From positions 1-64,000 of the forward strand of contig NZ_JAELVH010000003.1 of assembly GCF_019399235.1 (NCBI RefSeq): a stretch of DNA of 64,000 bases. The letters are read 5' to 3'. The notes beneath the pieces were generated by a model. The model saw only the letters and a program-made list of their open reading frames with translations, was not told the origin of the DNA and made no database searches. The position numbers and the translations under genes were made by a program. Positions 1 to 8,727 of the stretch are shown piece by piece (the first letter of the stretch is position 1; each line of letters opens with the position of its first letter). The stretch comes from Streptomyces poriferorum. GTDB taxonomy: Bacteria; Actinomycetota; Actinomycetes; Streptomycetales; Streptomycetaceae.

Positions 1-545
<545 letters not shown>

Positions 546-549
<4 letters not shown>

Positions 550-2516
550 AGGGCGCTCCCTTCCAGCTTCTTCGCGGCGTCGGCCGGGTGGTGGCAGGCG
601 AAGCCGTGGTCCTTCGCGGTGCCGCGCCCGGTGAGTACGGGGGTGGTGGTGAGGCAGAGGTCGGTCGCCGCACCGCAGCGGCCGGCGAAGCGGCATCCCG
701 CGCCGAAGCCCTGGGGCGCGGGGACGACACCGCGGATCTGGTGGAGCCGCTCGGCGCCGGCCTCCAGGGAGACCACGGAGCCGAGGAGTCCGCGGCTGTA
801 GTGGTGGGTGGGGTCGGTGAGGACAGACCGGGTGTCGCCGACCTCGGCGAGCCGGCCCGCGTACATCACGGCGACCCGGTGGGAGAGGTCGCCGACGAGG
901 GCGAGGTCGTGCGAGACCAGCACCATGGCGAAGCCGAGCTCGTCGCGGAGCCGGATGAGGAGTTCGACGACCTGGGCCTGGACGGTGACGTCGAGCGCGG
1001 TGGTCGGCTCGTCCGCGATCAGGAGGCGCGGGCTGCGGGACAGGGCCATGGCGATGAGCACGCGCTGGCGCTGGCCGCCGGAGAGCTCGTGCGGGTAGCT
1101 GCGCAGGGTCCGCTCGGGCGAGAGGCCGACGAGCTCCAGGAGCTCGGCGGGTGTCTTCGTACCGCCGCGCGAGGTCAGCTGCTTGAGCTGGGTGCCGACG
1201 AGCACGGAGGGGTTGAGGGAGGAGAGCGCGTCCTGGTAGACCATCGCGATCTCGGGGCCCATCAGGGCGCGGCGTTCCCTGGGCGGCAGCTTCAGCAGGT
1301 CCCGGCCGCGGTACAGGATCTCGCCGCTGACCTCCGCGTTGCGGGCGAGGAGGCCCATGACTGCGAGGCTGGTGATGGACTTGCCGCAGCCGGACTCGCC
1401 GACCAGGCCGAGCGTCTCGCCCTCGTGGACGGTGAAGTTCAGCTTGTCCACGACGGGGATCTCGCCGTAGCGGTCCGGGAAGCGGATCGCCAGGTCGCGG
1501 ACGACGAGGAGTTCGTCGGCGTCCGCGCGGACCGGCGTGATGGTGGGCTCGGTGGCGTTGATGTGCCGGGCGAGTGCGGTGAGCGCGGCGTCGATGTCGA
1601 CGGTGGCGGCGGCCTCGACCGGGTCCGGTGCGGTGGTGGCGGTGGGGTCGACGGCGGCGCGGGCGCTCCTGGGCGCGGCGGAGGCGTCGGTGAGGCCCTC
1701 GGAGAGGATGTTCAGCGCGAGGACGGTGATCAGCAGGGCGAGGCCGGGGAAGAAGGTGGCCCACCAGCCGCCGGCCAGGAGGATCTGCCGGCCGTAGGCG
1801 AGGACGCTGCCCCAGCTGGGGTCGGGGTCCTGCACACCGGCGCCGATGAAGGAGAGGCTGGCCTCGAAGATGATGGCCTCGGCGACCATGACGGTCGCGA
1901 AGACCATGACCGGGGCCATGCAGTTGACGGCGACGTGCTTGAGCACGATGTAGCCGCGCCGGGCACCGATGACCTTCTCCGCGGCGACGTAGTCCTCGCC
2001 GTACTGGGAGAGGACGTTGGCGCGGACCACACGGGCCAGCGACGGGGTGTACACGAAGGCGATCGTGAAGATGATCACCGGGATGCTGGTGCCGAACACG
2101 GCGACGAGGACGGCCGCGAGCGCGATCGGCGGGAACGACATGACGACGTCGAGGGTGCGCATGACGGACTCGTCGCCGAGCTTGCGCGAGGTGGCGGCGA
2201 ACGAGCCGAGCAGGGCCCCGGCCACCAGGGCGCAGGCCGTCGCGCCGAGGCCGATGACCAGTGAGTAGCGCGAGCCGTGCAGGACGCGGGCGAACACGTC
2301 GCGTCCTGCCCGGTCGGTGCCGAACCAGTGCTCGCCGCTAGGGGCCTGGACGGGGGTGCCCGTGGTCAGGGGGTTCTGGGTGAGCAGGGGGGCGAGTACG
2401 GCGCCGAGGACGACGACGATCAGCACGCCGAGGGCGACGCGGGAGGTTACCGGGAGGGCGCGGAAGGCGACGCCCGGTCGGGAGAGCTTCTTGGCCAGAC
2501 GGCCCGTGGCGAACAT
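546..2516 (-). CDS. Fused ABC permease-ATPase (DppC + DppD in one chain)
   Basis: A 656-residue fusion. Residues 1-285 form a DppC-type membrane permease with several hydrophobic segments and an EAA-like loop around 180-200 (EKVIGARRGYIVLKH). An Ala/Pro-rich linker (about 280-335) leads to a DppD-type ATPase: Walker A GESGCGKS 373-380, Q-loop YQDALSSLNP near 427, signature LSGGQRQR 478-485, Walker B LLIADEP 498-504. The C-terminal oligopeptide-transporter segment has CRFAGRC near 608. The start lies one base after the stop of the upstream permease. Permease-ATPase fusions occur in the actinobacterial sialic acid importer group, from my knowledge of C. glutamicum, which fits the neighbouring nan genes. 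Confidence 0.92.
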
Positions 2517-2517
2517 G

Positions 2518-3468
2518 TCACACCGTCCTGATGCGCGGATTGACCAGCAGGTAGAGCAGGTCGACGATGACGTTGACCACCAGGAACGCGATGGCGATGG
2601 TCAGCACGGTGCCCTGGACCAGGGCGATGTCGCCTCCGGTGACACCTTCGAGGATGAGTTTGCCCATGCCGGGCAGGTCGAAGATCGCCTCGATGACGAC
2701 GGCGCCGCTCAGCAGGTAGCCGACCTTGACGCCGAGCACGGTGAGCGGGGTGACGAGCGCGTTGCGCAGCACGGAGCGGATGACCAGGAAGACCGGCAGT
2801 CCGTTGCCCTGGGCGGTGCGGACGTAGTCCCGGTCCAGTTCGGTGACCATCGAGGTGCGGATCAGGCGGGCGAGCGAGGCTGCGACGGGCACGGCGAGCG
2901 AGACGGCGGGCAGGATCATCGTTTCGAGCCACCCGCCGAACGAGTCGGCGATGTTGGTGTATCCGCCGGTCGGGAAGATCCGGGTGTTCAGGGCGAACTG
3001 CTGGATGAGCAGGACGCCGAGCCAGAAGGACGGGATGGCGACCCCGGCCATCGACAGGACCCGGAAGAGCTGGTCGGGCCAGCGGTCGCGGTACATAGCG
3101 CCCAGGACGCCGCCGAGGACGGCGAGGACGATGGCGATGACGAGCCCGAGGACGGTGAGCTGGAGGGTGAGCGGGAAGGCGGCGGTGATCCGGTCGATCA
3201 CGGGCTGGCTCGGCGGGACGGTAGACCCGAGATCGAAGTGGATCAGTTGGCCGAGGAAGTGGAAGTAGCGGACGGGCAGCGGGTCGTTGAGCCCGTTGGC
3301 CTCGGCGAAGGCCTCCCGGGCCTCGGGGGTGGCGCTCTCCCCGAGCGCGTTGTAGGCCGGGTCGACCGGCGAGAACTGCAGCACCACGAAGACGAGCAAC
3401 GCGATACCGAGGATCATCACCGGCATCATCGCGACGCGGCGCAGCGCGAGCCGGAGAAAAGCAACCAT
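2518..3468 (-). CDS. ABC transporter permease, DppB/OppB type
   Basis: First membrane subunit (316 residues) of the importer. It has an N-terminal membrane anchor (VMILGIALLVFVVLQF), the DppB-like motif DLGSTVPPSQPV near residue 80, and a transport-permease core with several later membrane spans and the conserved FDLPGMGKL segment near the C-terminus. The ATG at 3468 is preceded by AAGGAA. It should pair with the fused DppC half as a heterodimeric channel. Its gene lies 217 bp downstream of the binding-protein gene, with a strong hairpin between them. Confidence 0.92.
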   Translation of the reverse strand: MVAFLRLALRRVAMMPVMILGIALLVFVVLQFSPVDPAYNALGESATPEAREAFAEANGLNDPLPVRYFHFLGQLIHFDLGSTVPPSQPVIDRITAAFPLTLQLTVLGLVIAIVLAVLGGVLGAMYRDRWPDQLFRVLSMAGVAIPSFWLGVLLIQQFALNTRIFPTGGYTNIADSFGGWLETMILPAVSLAVPVAASLARLIRTSMVTELDRDYVRTAQGNGLPVFLVIRSVLRNALVTPLTVLGVKVGYLLSGAVVIEAIFDLPGMGKLILEGVTGGDIALVQGTVLTIAIAFLVVNVIVDLLYLLVNPRIRTV

Positions 3469-3629
3469 CGTCGGGTTCCTTGCGGTTGGGCGGTCATCCG
3501 GTCCAGGTCACCGGGTGTGTCCGGTGTTCAGGACCGGGCTTGCGGGCGCGGTGGCGGGCGGCGCCGTTCTGCGGCTCCCGTCCGGTGGACCGGGTCCGTC
3601 GTGATCCGGGCGGGGGGGGTGTGGAGGCC

Positions 3630-3669
3630 GGGCCGTACGGTGGCCTGCGCGGGGGCTGCCGTACGGCCC
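3630..3669 (-). terminator. Inter-cistronic hairpin between binding protein and permease
   Basis: Perfect 11-bp inverted repeat GGGCCGTACGG / CCGTACGGCCC with an 18-nt loop, 17 nt after the binding-protein stop codon. No U-tract follows. In importer operons such hairpins often stop part of the transcription or protect the upstream message, so the binding protein is made in excess over the membrane parts. That role is inferred. Confidence 0.6.
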
Positions 3670-3685
3670 TCGGAGCACGGGCCGG

Positions 3686-5281
3686 TCAGGCGCGGGCGAC
3701 GTCCAGGAAGGAGAGGCCGGTGGTCGGCAGCGGCTTGAAGCCGGTCAGGCCCTTCTCGTTCCAGGCGGTGGGCAGCTTGCGGTGCAGGACCGGGTAGAGC
3801 GGGACCTCGTCGGCGACGACGTCGGTGATCTGGCCCCACAGCTGCTTGCGGGTCGCCTCGTCGCCGGCCTGGGCGGCCTTGTCGAGGAGCTGCTTGACTT
3901 TCTTGTACTCGGCGGTCTTCGACCAGCCGTAGCGGTTCTCCGGCCAGAAGCCGTAGTAGAACCAGCGCATCAGCAGGTCCACGTCGTTGCCGAAGACGGA
4001 GGGGTCGCCGGGGGCGACGAGCACCTCGAAGTCACCGCTGTCGACCTTGGCGTACTGGGCGGCGGACTGGGCGATGCCGAGGGTGGCCTCGATGCCGGCC
4101 GCGGCCCAGCTCTCCTTGATCAGCGGGGCGATGTCCTTGACCCAGCCGGTGTCGGTGGTCAGGACGGTGAACTTGAGGTCCTTCACCCCTGCTTCGGCGA
4201 GCAGCTTCTTCGCCTTGGCCACGTCGTGCGTGTAGACGGTGGAGGCCTTGTGGTAGTCGGGGTGCGTCGAGGGGACGTAGCCCGTGGCGGCCGTGGCGTT
4301 GCCGACCATGGCGGTCTTGATGATCTTCTCGGTGTCCAGCGCGTAGTGCAGGGCCTGGCGGACCCGCTTGTCGGCGAACCGCTTGTCGGCGGTGTTGAAC
4401 ATCAGGAAGAGCAGACCGAAGGACTGGACGGACTCGGTCTTCGCCGTGGCGGAGAGCCCCTTCACGTCGATGTAGGGGACGTCCTCGATGGCCTGGACCC
4501 GGCCGGACTGCATGGCGCTGACGCGGGCCGACTGGTCCGATATCAGGCGCCAGATCATCTTCTTGGCCCTGGCGGGGTGCGCGCCGTTGTACTTCTCGTA
4601 CTTCTCGAAGACGATCTTGTCTTCGCGGGTCGCCGAGACGAACTTGTACGGACCGGAGCCGACGGGCTTGGCGTCGAAGGCCTTGGGGTCGGGCTCGACG
4701 ATCTTCTTCGGCACGATCCGGGCCACGGCGATGCGGGACGGGAAGAGCGCGAAGGGGTACTTGAGCTTGAACTCGACCGTGCCGGCGTCGACGGCCTTGA
4801 CGGTGTCGATGAAGGGCACGAACTGCGCCATCAGCGAGGCGTTCTTCGGGTCCAGGATGCGTTCGAAGCTGAACACGACGTCGTCGGCGGTGACGGCCGA
4901 GCCGTCGTGGAAGGTCGCGCCCTTGCGCAGCGTGGCGCGGTAGGTGGTCGCGTTGATCTTCTTCGGCATCTCGGTGGCGAGCGCGGGCCGTGCCACGAGC
5001 GTTGCCGGATCGAGATCCACCAGCCCCTCGAAAATGTGCATATTGGCGGCGTACGGCGTCGCGCCCGACGTGATCATCGGGTCGAAGCCCGTCGACAGCG
5101 GGTAGGACATTCCGGCCTCGATGAGACCGGTGTCGCCGCCCTCTCCTGTCGAGCCATTGGAGGTCGAGGACGGTCCGCCGCAGGCGGAAAGGCCCGCCGT
5201 GAGGGCGGCCGCGGCACCGACGGCACTGGTGTAACGCAGGAAGGTGCGGCGCTCGACACCGGCTGATCTCAGCTCGGGCAC
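3686..5281 (-). CDS. ABC transporter substrate-binding lipoprotein, SBP family 5
   Basis: Family-5 (peptide/nickel/sialic acid type) binding protein, 531 residues. The signal has a twin-arginine-like RRTFLRY (11-17) and a lipobox LSAC with Cys34, so it is probably a Tat-exported lipoprotein on the outer face of the membrane. The body has SBP_bac_5 features such as GLIEAGMSYPLSTGFDP and the FHDGSAVTADDVVFSFERI block. The GTG start has GGAGGA 5 nt upstream (5285-5290). It is first in the importer operon, reads away from the GntR gene at 5452, and has the regulon operator in its promoter. Proposed ligand is sialic acid or a sialylated glycan fragment, from context only. Confidence 0.9.
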   Translation of the reverse strand: MPELRSAGVERRTFLRYTSAVGAAAALTAGLSACGGPSSTSNGSTGEGGDTGLIEAGMSYPLSTGFDPMITSGATPYAANMHIFEGLVDLDPATLVARPALATEMPKKINATTYRATLRKGATFHDGSAVTADDVVFSFERILDPKNASLMAQFVPFIDTVKAVDAGTVEFKLKYPFALFPSRIAVARIVPKKIVEPDPKAFDAKPVGSGPYKFVSATREDKIVFEKYEKYNGAHPARAKKMIWRLISDQSARVSAMQSGRVQAIEDVPYIDVKGLSATAKTESVQSFGLLFLMFNTADKRFADKRVRQALHYALDTEKIIKTAMVGNATAATGYVPSTHPDYHKASTVYTHDVAKAKKLLAEAGVKDLKFTVLTTDTGWVKDIAPLIKESWAAAGIEATLGIAQSAAQYAKVDSGDFEVLVAPGDPSVFGNDVDLLMRWFYYGFWPENRYGWSKTAEYKKVKQLLDKAAQAGDEATRKQLWGQITDVVADEVPLYPVLHRKLPTAWNEKGLTGFKPLPTTGLSFLDVARA

Positions 5282-5366
5282 GGGTCCTCCAGGGACTTGA
5301 GGTGGGGCGTCAGGGGTAAGAACGGTGGGTCCGTCACAGGTTCACGGGGGACCGTGGAACCTCACG

Positions 5367-5389
5367 CATCAGACGTCAGATGTCTGATG
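5367..5389. promoter_or_regulatory. GntR (NanR-like) operator, site 1
   Basis: Two nested inverted repeats: CATCAGAC at 5367-5374 mirrored by GTCTGATG at 5382-5389, and within them AGACGTCAGATGTCT (5371-5385). The 13-bp core GACGTCAGATGTC is repeated exactly, on the minus strand, at 6265-6277 and with one change at 14791-14803. It sits in the divergent promoter region between the importer and the first GntR gene. Confidence 0.7.
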
Positions 5390-5391
5390 CC

Positions 5392-5419
5392 TTGATAGCG
5401 TGGGAACGTAGCTTGACAA
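5392..5419 (-). promoter_or_regulatory. Predicted promoter of the importer operon
   Basis: On the minus strand TTGTCA (5414-5419), a 16-bp spacer and TATCAA (5392-5397) resemble a sigma-HrdB promoter. The predicted start falls within the operator at 5371-5385, so a bound repressor would block initiation. On the plus strand TTGATA (5392-5397)-N17-GACAAT (5415-5420) could serve the regulator gene. Confidence 0.5.
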
Positions 5420-5451
5420 TCGATGGGGGTCAAGAGGTGGGGAGTTCACAT

Positions 5452-6171
5452 ATGTCCGGAACGAGGCCCGGGCGACAGCTGCTCCGGCAGGAAGTCGTCG
5501 ACGGCATCAAGCGGTACATCCTCGAAAAAAGGCTTCGTCCCGGAGACCCGCTGCCCACGGAGCCCGCCCTCTGCGAGGCGCTGGGCGCCAGCCGCTCCAG
5601 CGTCCGTGAGGCCGTCAAGATCCTCAACGCGCTGGACATCGTGGAGGTCCGGCACGGGCACGGCACCTACGTCGGCCGGCTGAGCCTGTCCGCCCTGGTG
5701 GAGAGCCTCACCTTCCGCGGCCTGCTCTCGCCCGACGACGACTTCCAGGTGATGTCCGACCTCGTCGATGTGCGCGAGCTCTTCGAGCGCGGGCGGGCCG
5801 ACCGGATCGTCTCGCTGCTCACCGCGGAGCAGCTGGACGCCCTGGACGGCCTGGTGGCCACGATGCGGGCGACCGGGGCCCAGGACGGGCACGGCTTCGT
5901 CGCCGCCGACCGCGCCTTCCACGCCCTGCTCGTCGCCCCGCTCGACAACGATCTGATCGGCCAGCTCTCGATGGCGTTCTGGGACGTGTACGCGATCGTC
6001 GCGCCGCACCTGGACGGCTTCACACACAGCGACGAGACGGAGACGATCGCCGCCCACCAGGCCATCGTGGACGCCGCACGGGCCGGTGACATCGAGGGGT
6101 TCATCAAGGCGCTCGGCGAGCACTACGCCCCGGTCAGGCGCCGGATCTCCGAGGCCCGCGCCCGGGGCTGA
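5452..6171 (+). CDS. GntR-family (FadR/FCD subfamily) regulator, NanR-like
   Basis: 239-residue regulator: N-terminal winged helix (about 5-72; PLPTEPALCEALGASRSSVREAVKIL recognition region, then GHGTYVG wing) and an all-helical FCD effector domain (about 85-235). The ATG at 5452 has a purine-rich GGTGGGGAG 7-8 nt upstream; an in-frame ATG at 5380 lies inside the operator and has no RBS. Divergent from the importer and directly upstream of the sialidase operon. FCD domains bind carboxylic acids or sugar acids, so sialic acid or a catabolic intermediate is a reasonable effector. Its recognition helix is very similar to that of the second GntR protein at 14024. Confidence 0.88.
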   Translation: MSGTRPGRQLLRQEVVDGIKRYILEKRLRPGDPLPTEPALCEALGASRSSVREAVKILNALDIVEVRHGHGTYVGRLSLSALVESLTFRGLLSPDDDFQVMSDLVDVRELFERGRADRIVSLLTAEQLDALDGLVATMRATGAQDGHGFVAADRAFHALLVAPLDNDLIGQLSMAFWDVYAIVAPHLDGFTHSDETETIAAHQAIVDAARAGDIEGFIKALGEHYAPVRRRISEARARG

Positions 6172-6220
6172 GCCGGCCGCCCGGATCATCCGGAGCCGGC
6201 GCGACGGGCGCGACGGACCC

Positions 6221-6250
6221 TTGACGCCCCCCTCGGTGGGTGCCTAGGGT
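6221..6250 (+). promoter_or_regulatory. Predicted promoter of the secreted-hydrolase operon
   Basis: TTGACG (6221-6226), 18-bp spacer, TAGGGT (6245-6250). The expected start near 6257 lies just before the operator copy at 6264-6278, so repression by blocking initiation or early elongation is likely. Confidence 0.6.
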
Positions 6251-6263
6251 CCGTGTGCCGACA

Positions 6264-6278
6264 GGACATCTGACGTCA
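6264..6278 (-). promoter_or_regulatory. GntR (NanR-like) operator, site 2
   Basis: Plus-strand GGACATCTGACGTCA reads TGACGTCAGATGTCC on the minus strand, sharing the 13-bp core GACGTCAGATGTC with site 1. The flank 6280-6289 also contains a CATCAGACG half-site, as in site 1. It lies about 7 nt downstream of the predicted transcription start of the deacetylase-esterase-sialidase operon. Confidence 0.7.
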
Positions 6279-6345
6279 TCCGTCTGATGACCGGTGCACA
6301 CCTCGCACCCGGCACTTCCCGCCGCGCCCCCAGGAGGGCACCTCC

Positions 6346-7347
6346 ATGCCGTTCACGGACCTCTCGCTCGCGGACTGCCGCGACTACCGGCCGACACTTC
6401 CCGTTCCGGCGGACCTCGACGCCTTCTGGTCGCGGACCCTGGACGAGGCCCGGTCCTGTGCGGCGGACAAGCCCTCGTTCACGGCGGTGGAGACCGGGCT
6501 CACCCAGGTCCGTACGTACGACGTCACGGTCCCCGGCTTCGCCGGGCAGCCGGTGCGCGGCTGGCTGCGGATGCCGGCCGGGGCGAGCGAACCGCTCGGC
6601 TGCGTCGTGGAGTTCCTGGGCTACGGCCGCGGACGGGGCCTGGCGCACGAGAACCTGCTCTGGGCGTCGGCCGGTTACGCGCATCTGCTGATGGACACCC
6701 GCGGCCAGGGCTGGTCGGCCGCGGGCGGTGACACCGCCGATCCGGACGGCGGCGCGGCCGGAGTCGTACCCGGATTCCTCACCCGGGGCATCGAGAGCCC
6801 CGAAACGTACTACTACCGGCGGCTGTTCACCGATGCGGTGCGCTGCGTCGACGCGGTGCGCGACCGGCCCGAGATCGATCCGGAGCGGATCGTGGTGACC
6901 GGCGTCAGCCAGGGCGGCGGGATCGCGCTGGCCGTCTCGGGGCTCGTGCCCGGGCTGGCGGGGGTCATGCCGGACGTGCCGTTCCTCTGCAACTTCCGCC
7001 GCGGGGCCGAGATTTCGGGGCGGCCGCCGTTCACCGAGATCGCCGAGTACCTCAGACTCCACCGCGACCGCACCGAGCCGGTCTTCGCCACCCTGTCGTA
7101 CTTCGACGCCGCACTGCTCGCCACCCGGGCCACGGCCCCCGCACTGTTCTCCATCGCGATGATGGACGACATCTGCCCGCCCTCCACCTGCTTCAGCGCC
7201 TACAACGGCTACGCCGGGCCCAAGGACGTACGGGTCTACGCGTTCAACGGGCACGAGGGCGGCGCGGAGTACCAGCAGCGGGAGCAACTGGCCTGGGTGG
7301 CCTCCCTGTTCGCCGGCCTGCCGTCGGGGCAGGCCGGCCACTCCTGA
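6346..7347 (+). CDS. Carbohydrate esterase family 7 deacetylase (acetylxylan esterase / cephalosporin-C deacetylase type)
   Basis: 333-residue alpha/beta-hydrolase. It shows the CE7 signature set: RGQG (119-122), nucleophile motif GVSQGG with Ser188, an Asp in MMDDICPP (Asp274) and His303 in NGHEGG. CE7 enzymes remove O-acetyl groups from sugars and many are cytoplasmic; no signal peptide is visible here. An AGGAGG lies 8 nt before the ATG. First gene of the operon that ends with the sialidase and behind the shared operator, so O-acetylated sialic acids or glycans are the likely physiological substrates. The family is clear; the substrate is inferred. Confidence 0.88.
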   Translation: MPFTDLSLADCRDYRPTLPVPADLDAFWSRTLDEARSCAADKPSFTAVETGLTQVRTYDVTVPGFAGQPVRGWLRMPAGASEPLGCVVEFLGYGRGRGLAHENLLWASAGYAHLLMDTRGQGWSAAGGDTADPDGGAAGVVPGFLTRGIESPETYYYRRLFTDAVRCVDAVRDRPEIDPERIVVTGVSQGGGIALAVSGLVPGLAGVMPDVPFLCNFRRGAEISGRPPFTEIAEYLRLHRDRTEPVFATLSYFDAALLATRATAPALFSIAMMDDICPPSTCFSAYNGYAGPKDVRVYAFNGHEGGAEYQQREQLAWVASLFAGLPSGQAGHS

Positions 7348-7362
7348 CCGGAGGCACCTTCC

Positions 7363-8661
7363 GTGCGCAGACGATCCATGCTCCTTGCCGCCGGTGCGGC
7401 AGCCGTGAGCACCCAACTCGGCGGCCGCGCCTTCGCCGCCGCTCCGGGCAGCGGTCCGATCCTGGACCACGACACCCCGGTGGACCTGGACGGCAGCGAG
7501 TACGTCGACCTGTCGAACCAGGCCGGCGCACTCGCCCCGCTCACCACGGGAACCATCGTCGTCACCTTCCGCACCACCAGTCACAACGAGGCGATGACGC
7601 TGCTCAGCGCCTCGGATCCCACCGCCCCCTCCTCCAACATCACGCTGAACCTGAGCGGCGGCGCCCTTCAGTTCTCCGTACGCGAGAAGGGCACGGTCCT
7701 TATCAATGTCATGACCAGGACACGGTACGACGACGGGCTGCGCCACACCGTCGCCGTCACCGTCGACGGTTCGGGCACCAGGCTGTCCGCCGGCGGGCGC
7801 ACCGTGTTCGAGACGGCGCGGCACTCCTTCTTCGGGAACGTCTCCCGGTTGAGCGCCCTCGCCCTGGGGCGCAACACCGACAGCGACCACCCCGGCGGCG
7901 AGTGGTTCTGCACCGGCACCATCGAGCGGGCCGCCGTCTGGGACCGGGTGCTGAGCGAGTCCGAACTGGTCGCGCAGAGCCCCCGCCCCGATCTCGCCGA
8001 CCTGGGCCGGATCTCCACGATCCTCAACAGCAACACCCCGGCCACCTGGGTCGTCACCGGTGACAGCATCACCCATGGCGCGCTGCACACCCATGGCTGG
8101 CGCAGCTACCCGGAGCACTGGATGGAGCGGGTGCGCTGGGAGCTGGGCAAGCCGAAGAACCGCGACTTCATGGTCGATTCCGGGGTGAGCGGCGCGACCA
8201 GCGCCGAACTCGTGGCGCGGTTCGACGAGCGGGTCACCGCCTTCTCGCCGCACGTCGTCTCGATCATGATCGGTACGAACGACATCGCGACGTCCGGACT
8301 GGGCCTCGACGCCTACCGGGCCAACCTCGTCTCGCTCGTGCGCTCCGTACGCGCCCTGCCGGGCTCCCCGGTGCCGGTGCTCCAGTCGCCCAACCCGGTG
8401 GATCCGGCGAGGTGGCCGGGGCGGGTGAACCTCTCGCAGTACGCCCGGGTCATGGGCGAGGCCGCGGCACAGGAGAACGCGGTCTTCATCGACCACTACA
8501 ACGACTGGCTGCGCGGAAACGGCGGCCAGGTCCCCTTGTCCCTGCTCAGCGACGGGCTCCACCCCAATGAGCGGGGCCACCACCGCATCGTCCTGAAAAT
8601 GATCAAGGACCTACGGATCTTCGAGGCGAGCAGCGCGGTCTGCTCACTGAGCATCCCGTAG
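7363..8661 (+). CDS. Secreted LamG-SGNH esterase
   Basis: 432 residues from a GTG start, 16 nt after the deacetylase. The N-terminus MRRRSMLLAAGAAAVSTQLG with AFAAA is a signal peptide, possibly Tat. Residues about 40-205 form a LamG/concanavalin-like domain that probably binds glycans. Residues about 225-420 form an SGNH hydrolase: block I GDSITHG (233-239, Ser235), block III GTND (304-307) and block V DGLH (Asp397, His400). Domain order and the neighbouring sialidase suggest a sialate or glycan O-acetylesterase working outside the cell, before or together with the sialidase. A lipase-like role is possible but less likely given the LamG domain. Confidence 0.85.
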   Translation: MRRRSMLLAAGAAAVSTQLGGRAFAAAPGSGPILDHDTPVDLDGSEYVDLSNQAGALAPLTTGTIVVTFRTTSHNEAMTLLSASDPTAPSSNITLNLSGGALQFSVREKGTVLINVMTRTRYDDGLRHTVAVTVDGSGTRLSAGGRTVFETARHSFFGNVSRLSALALGRNTDSDHPGGEWFCTGTIERAAVWDRVLSESELVAQSPRPDLADLGRISTILNSNTPATWVVTGDSITHGALHTHGWRSYPEHWMERVRWELGKPKNRDFMVDSGVSGATSAELVARFDERVTAFSPHVVSIMIGTNDIATSGLGLDAYRANLVSLVRSVRALPGSPVPVLQSPNPVDPARWPGRVNLSQYARVMGEAAAQENAVFIDHYNDWLRGNGGQVPLSLLSDGLHPNERGHHRIVLKMIKDLRIFEASSAVCSLSIP

Positions 8662-8727
8662 TCCGGCGCCTTCCTCCGTCTCCCACCCTTCGAGAAGCCC
8701 CACCCCTTCCGAGAAGAGAGATCGTCC

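Noticed and set aside
588..2264. 558-codon plus-strand frame
   Set aside because: Antisense to the permease-ATPase fusion; Gly/Glu/Asp-rich shadow.
5380..5451. Upstream start for the first GntR protein
   Set aside because: The ATG lies within the operator palindrome and lacks an RBS; the ATG at 5452 is better placed before the winged helix.
6244..8583. Long open frame (779 codons) on the minus strand
   Set aside because: It is antisense to the deacetylase and SGNH esterase genes, whose motifs are unmistakable; long antisense frames are expected at this GC content.
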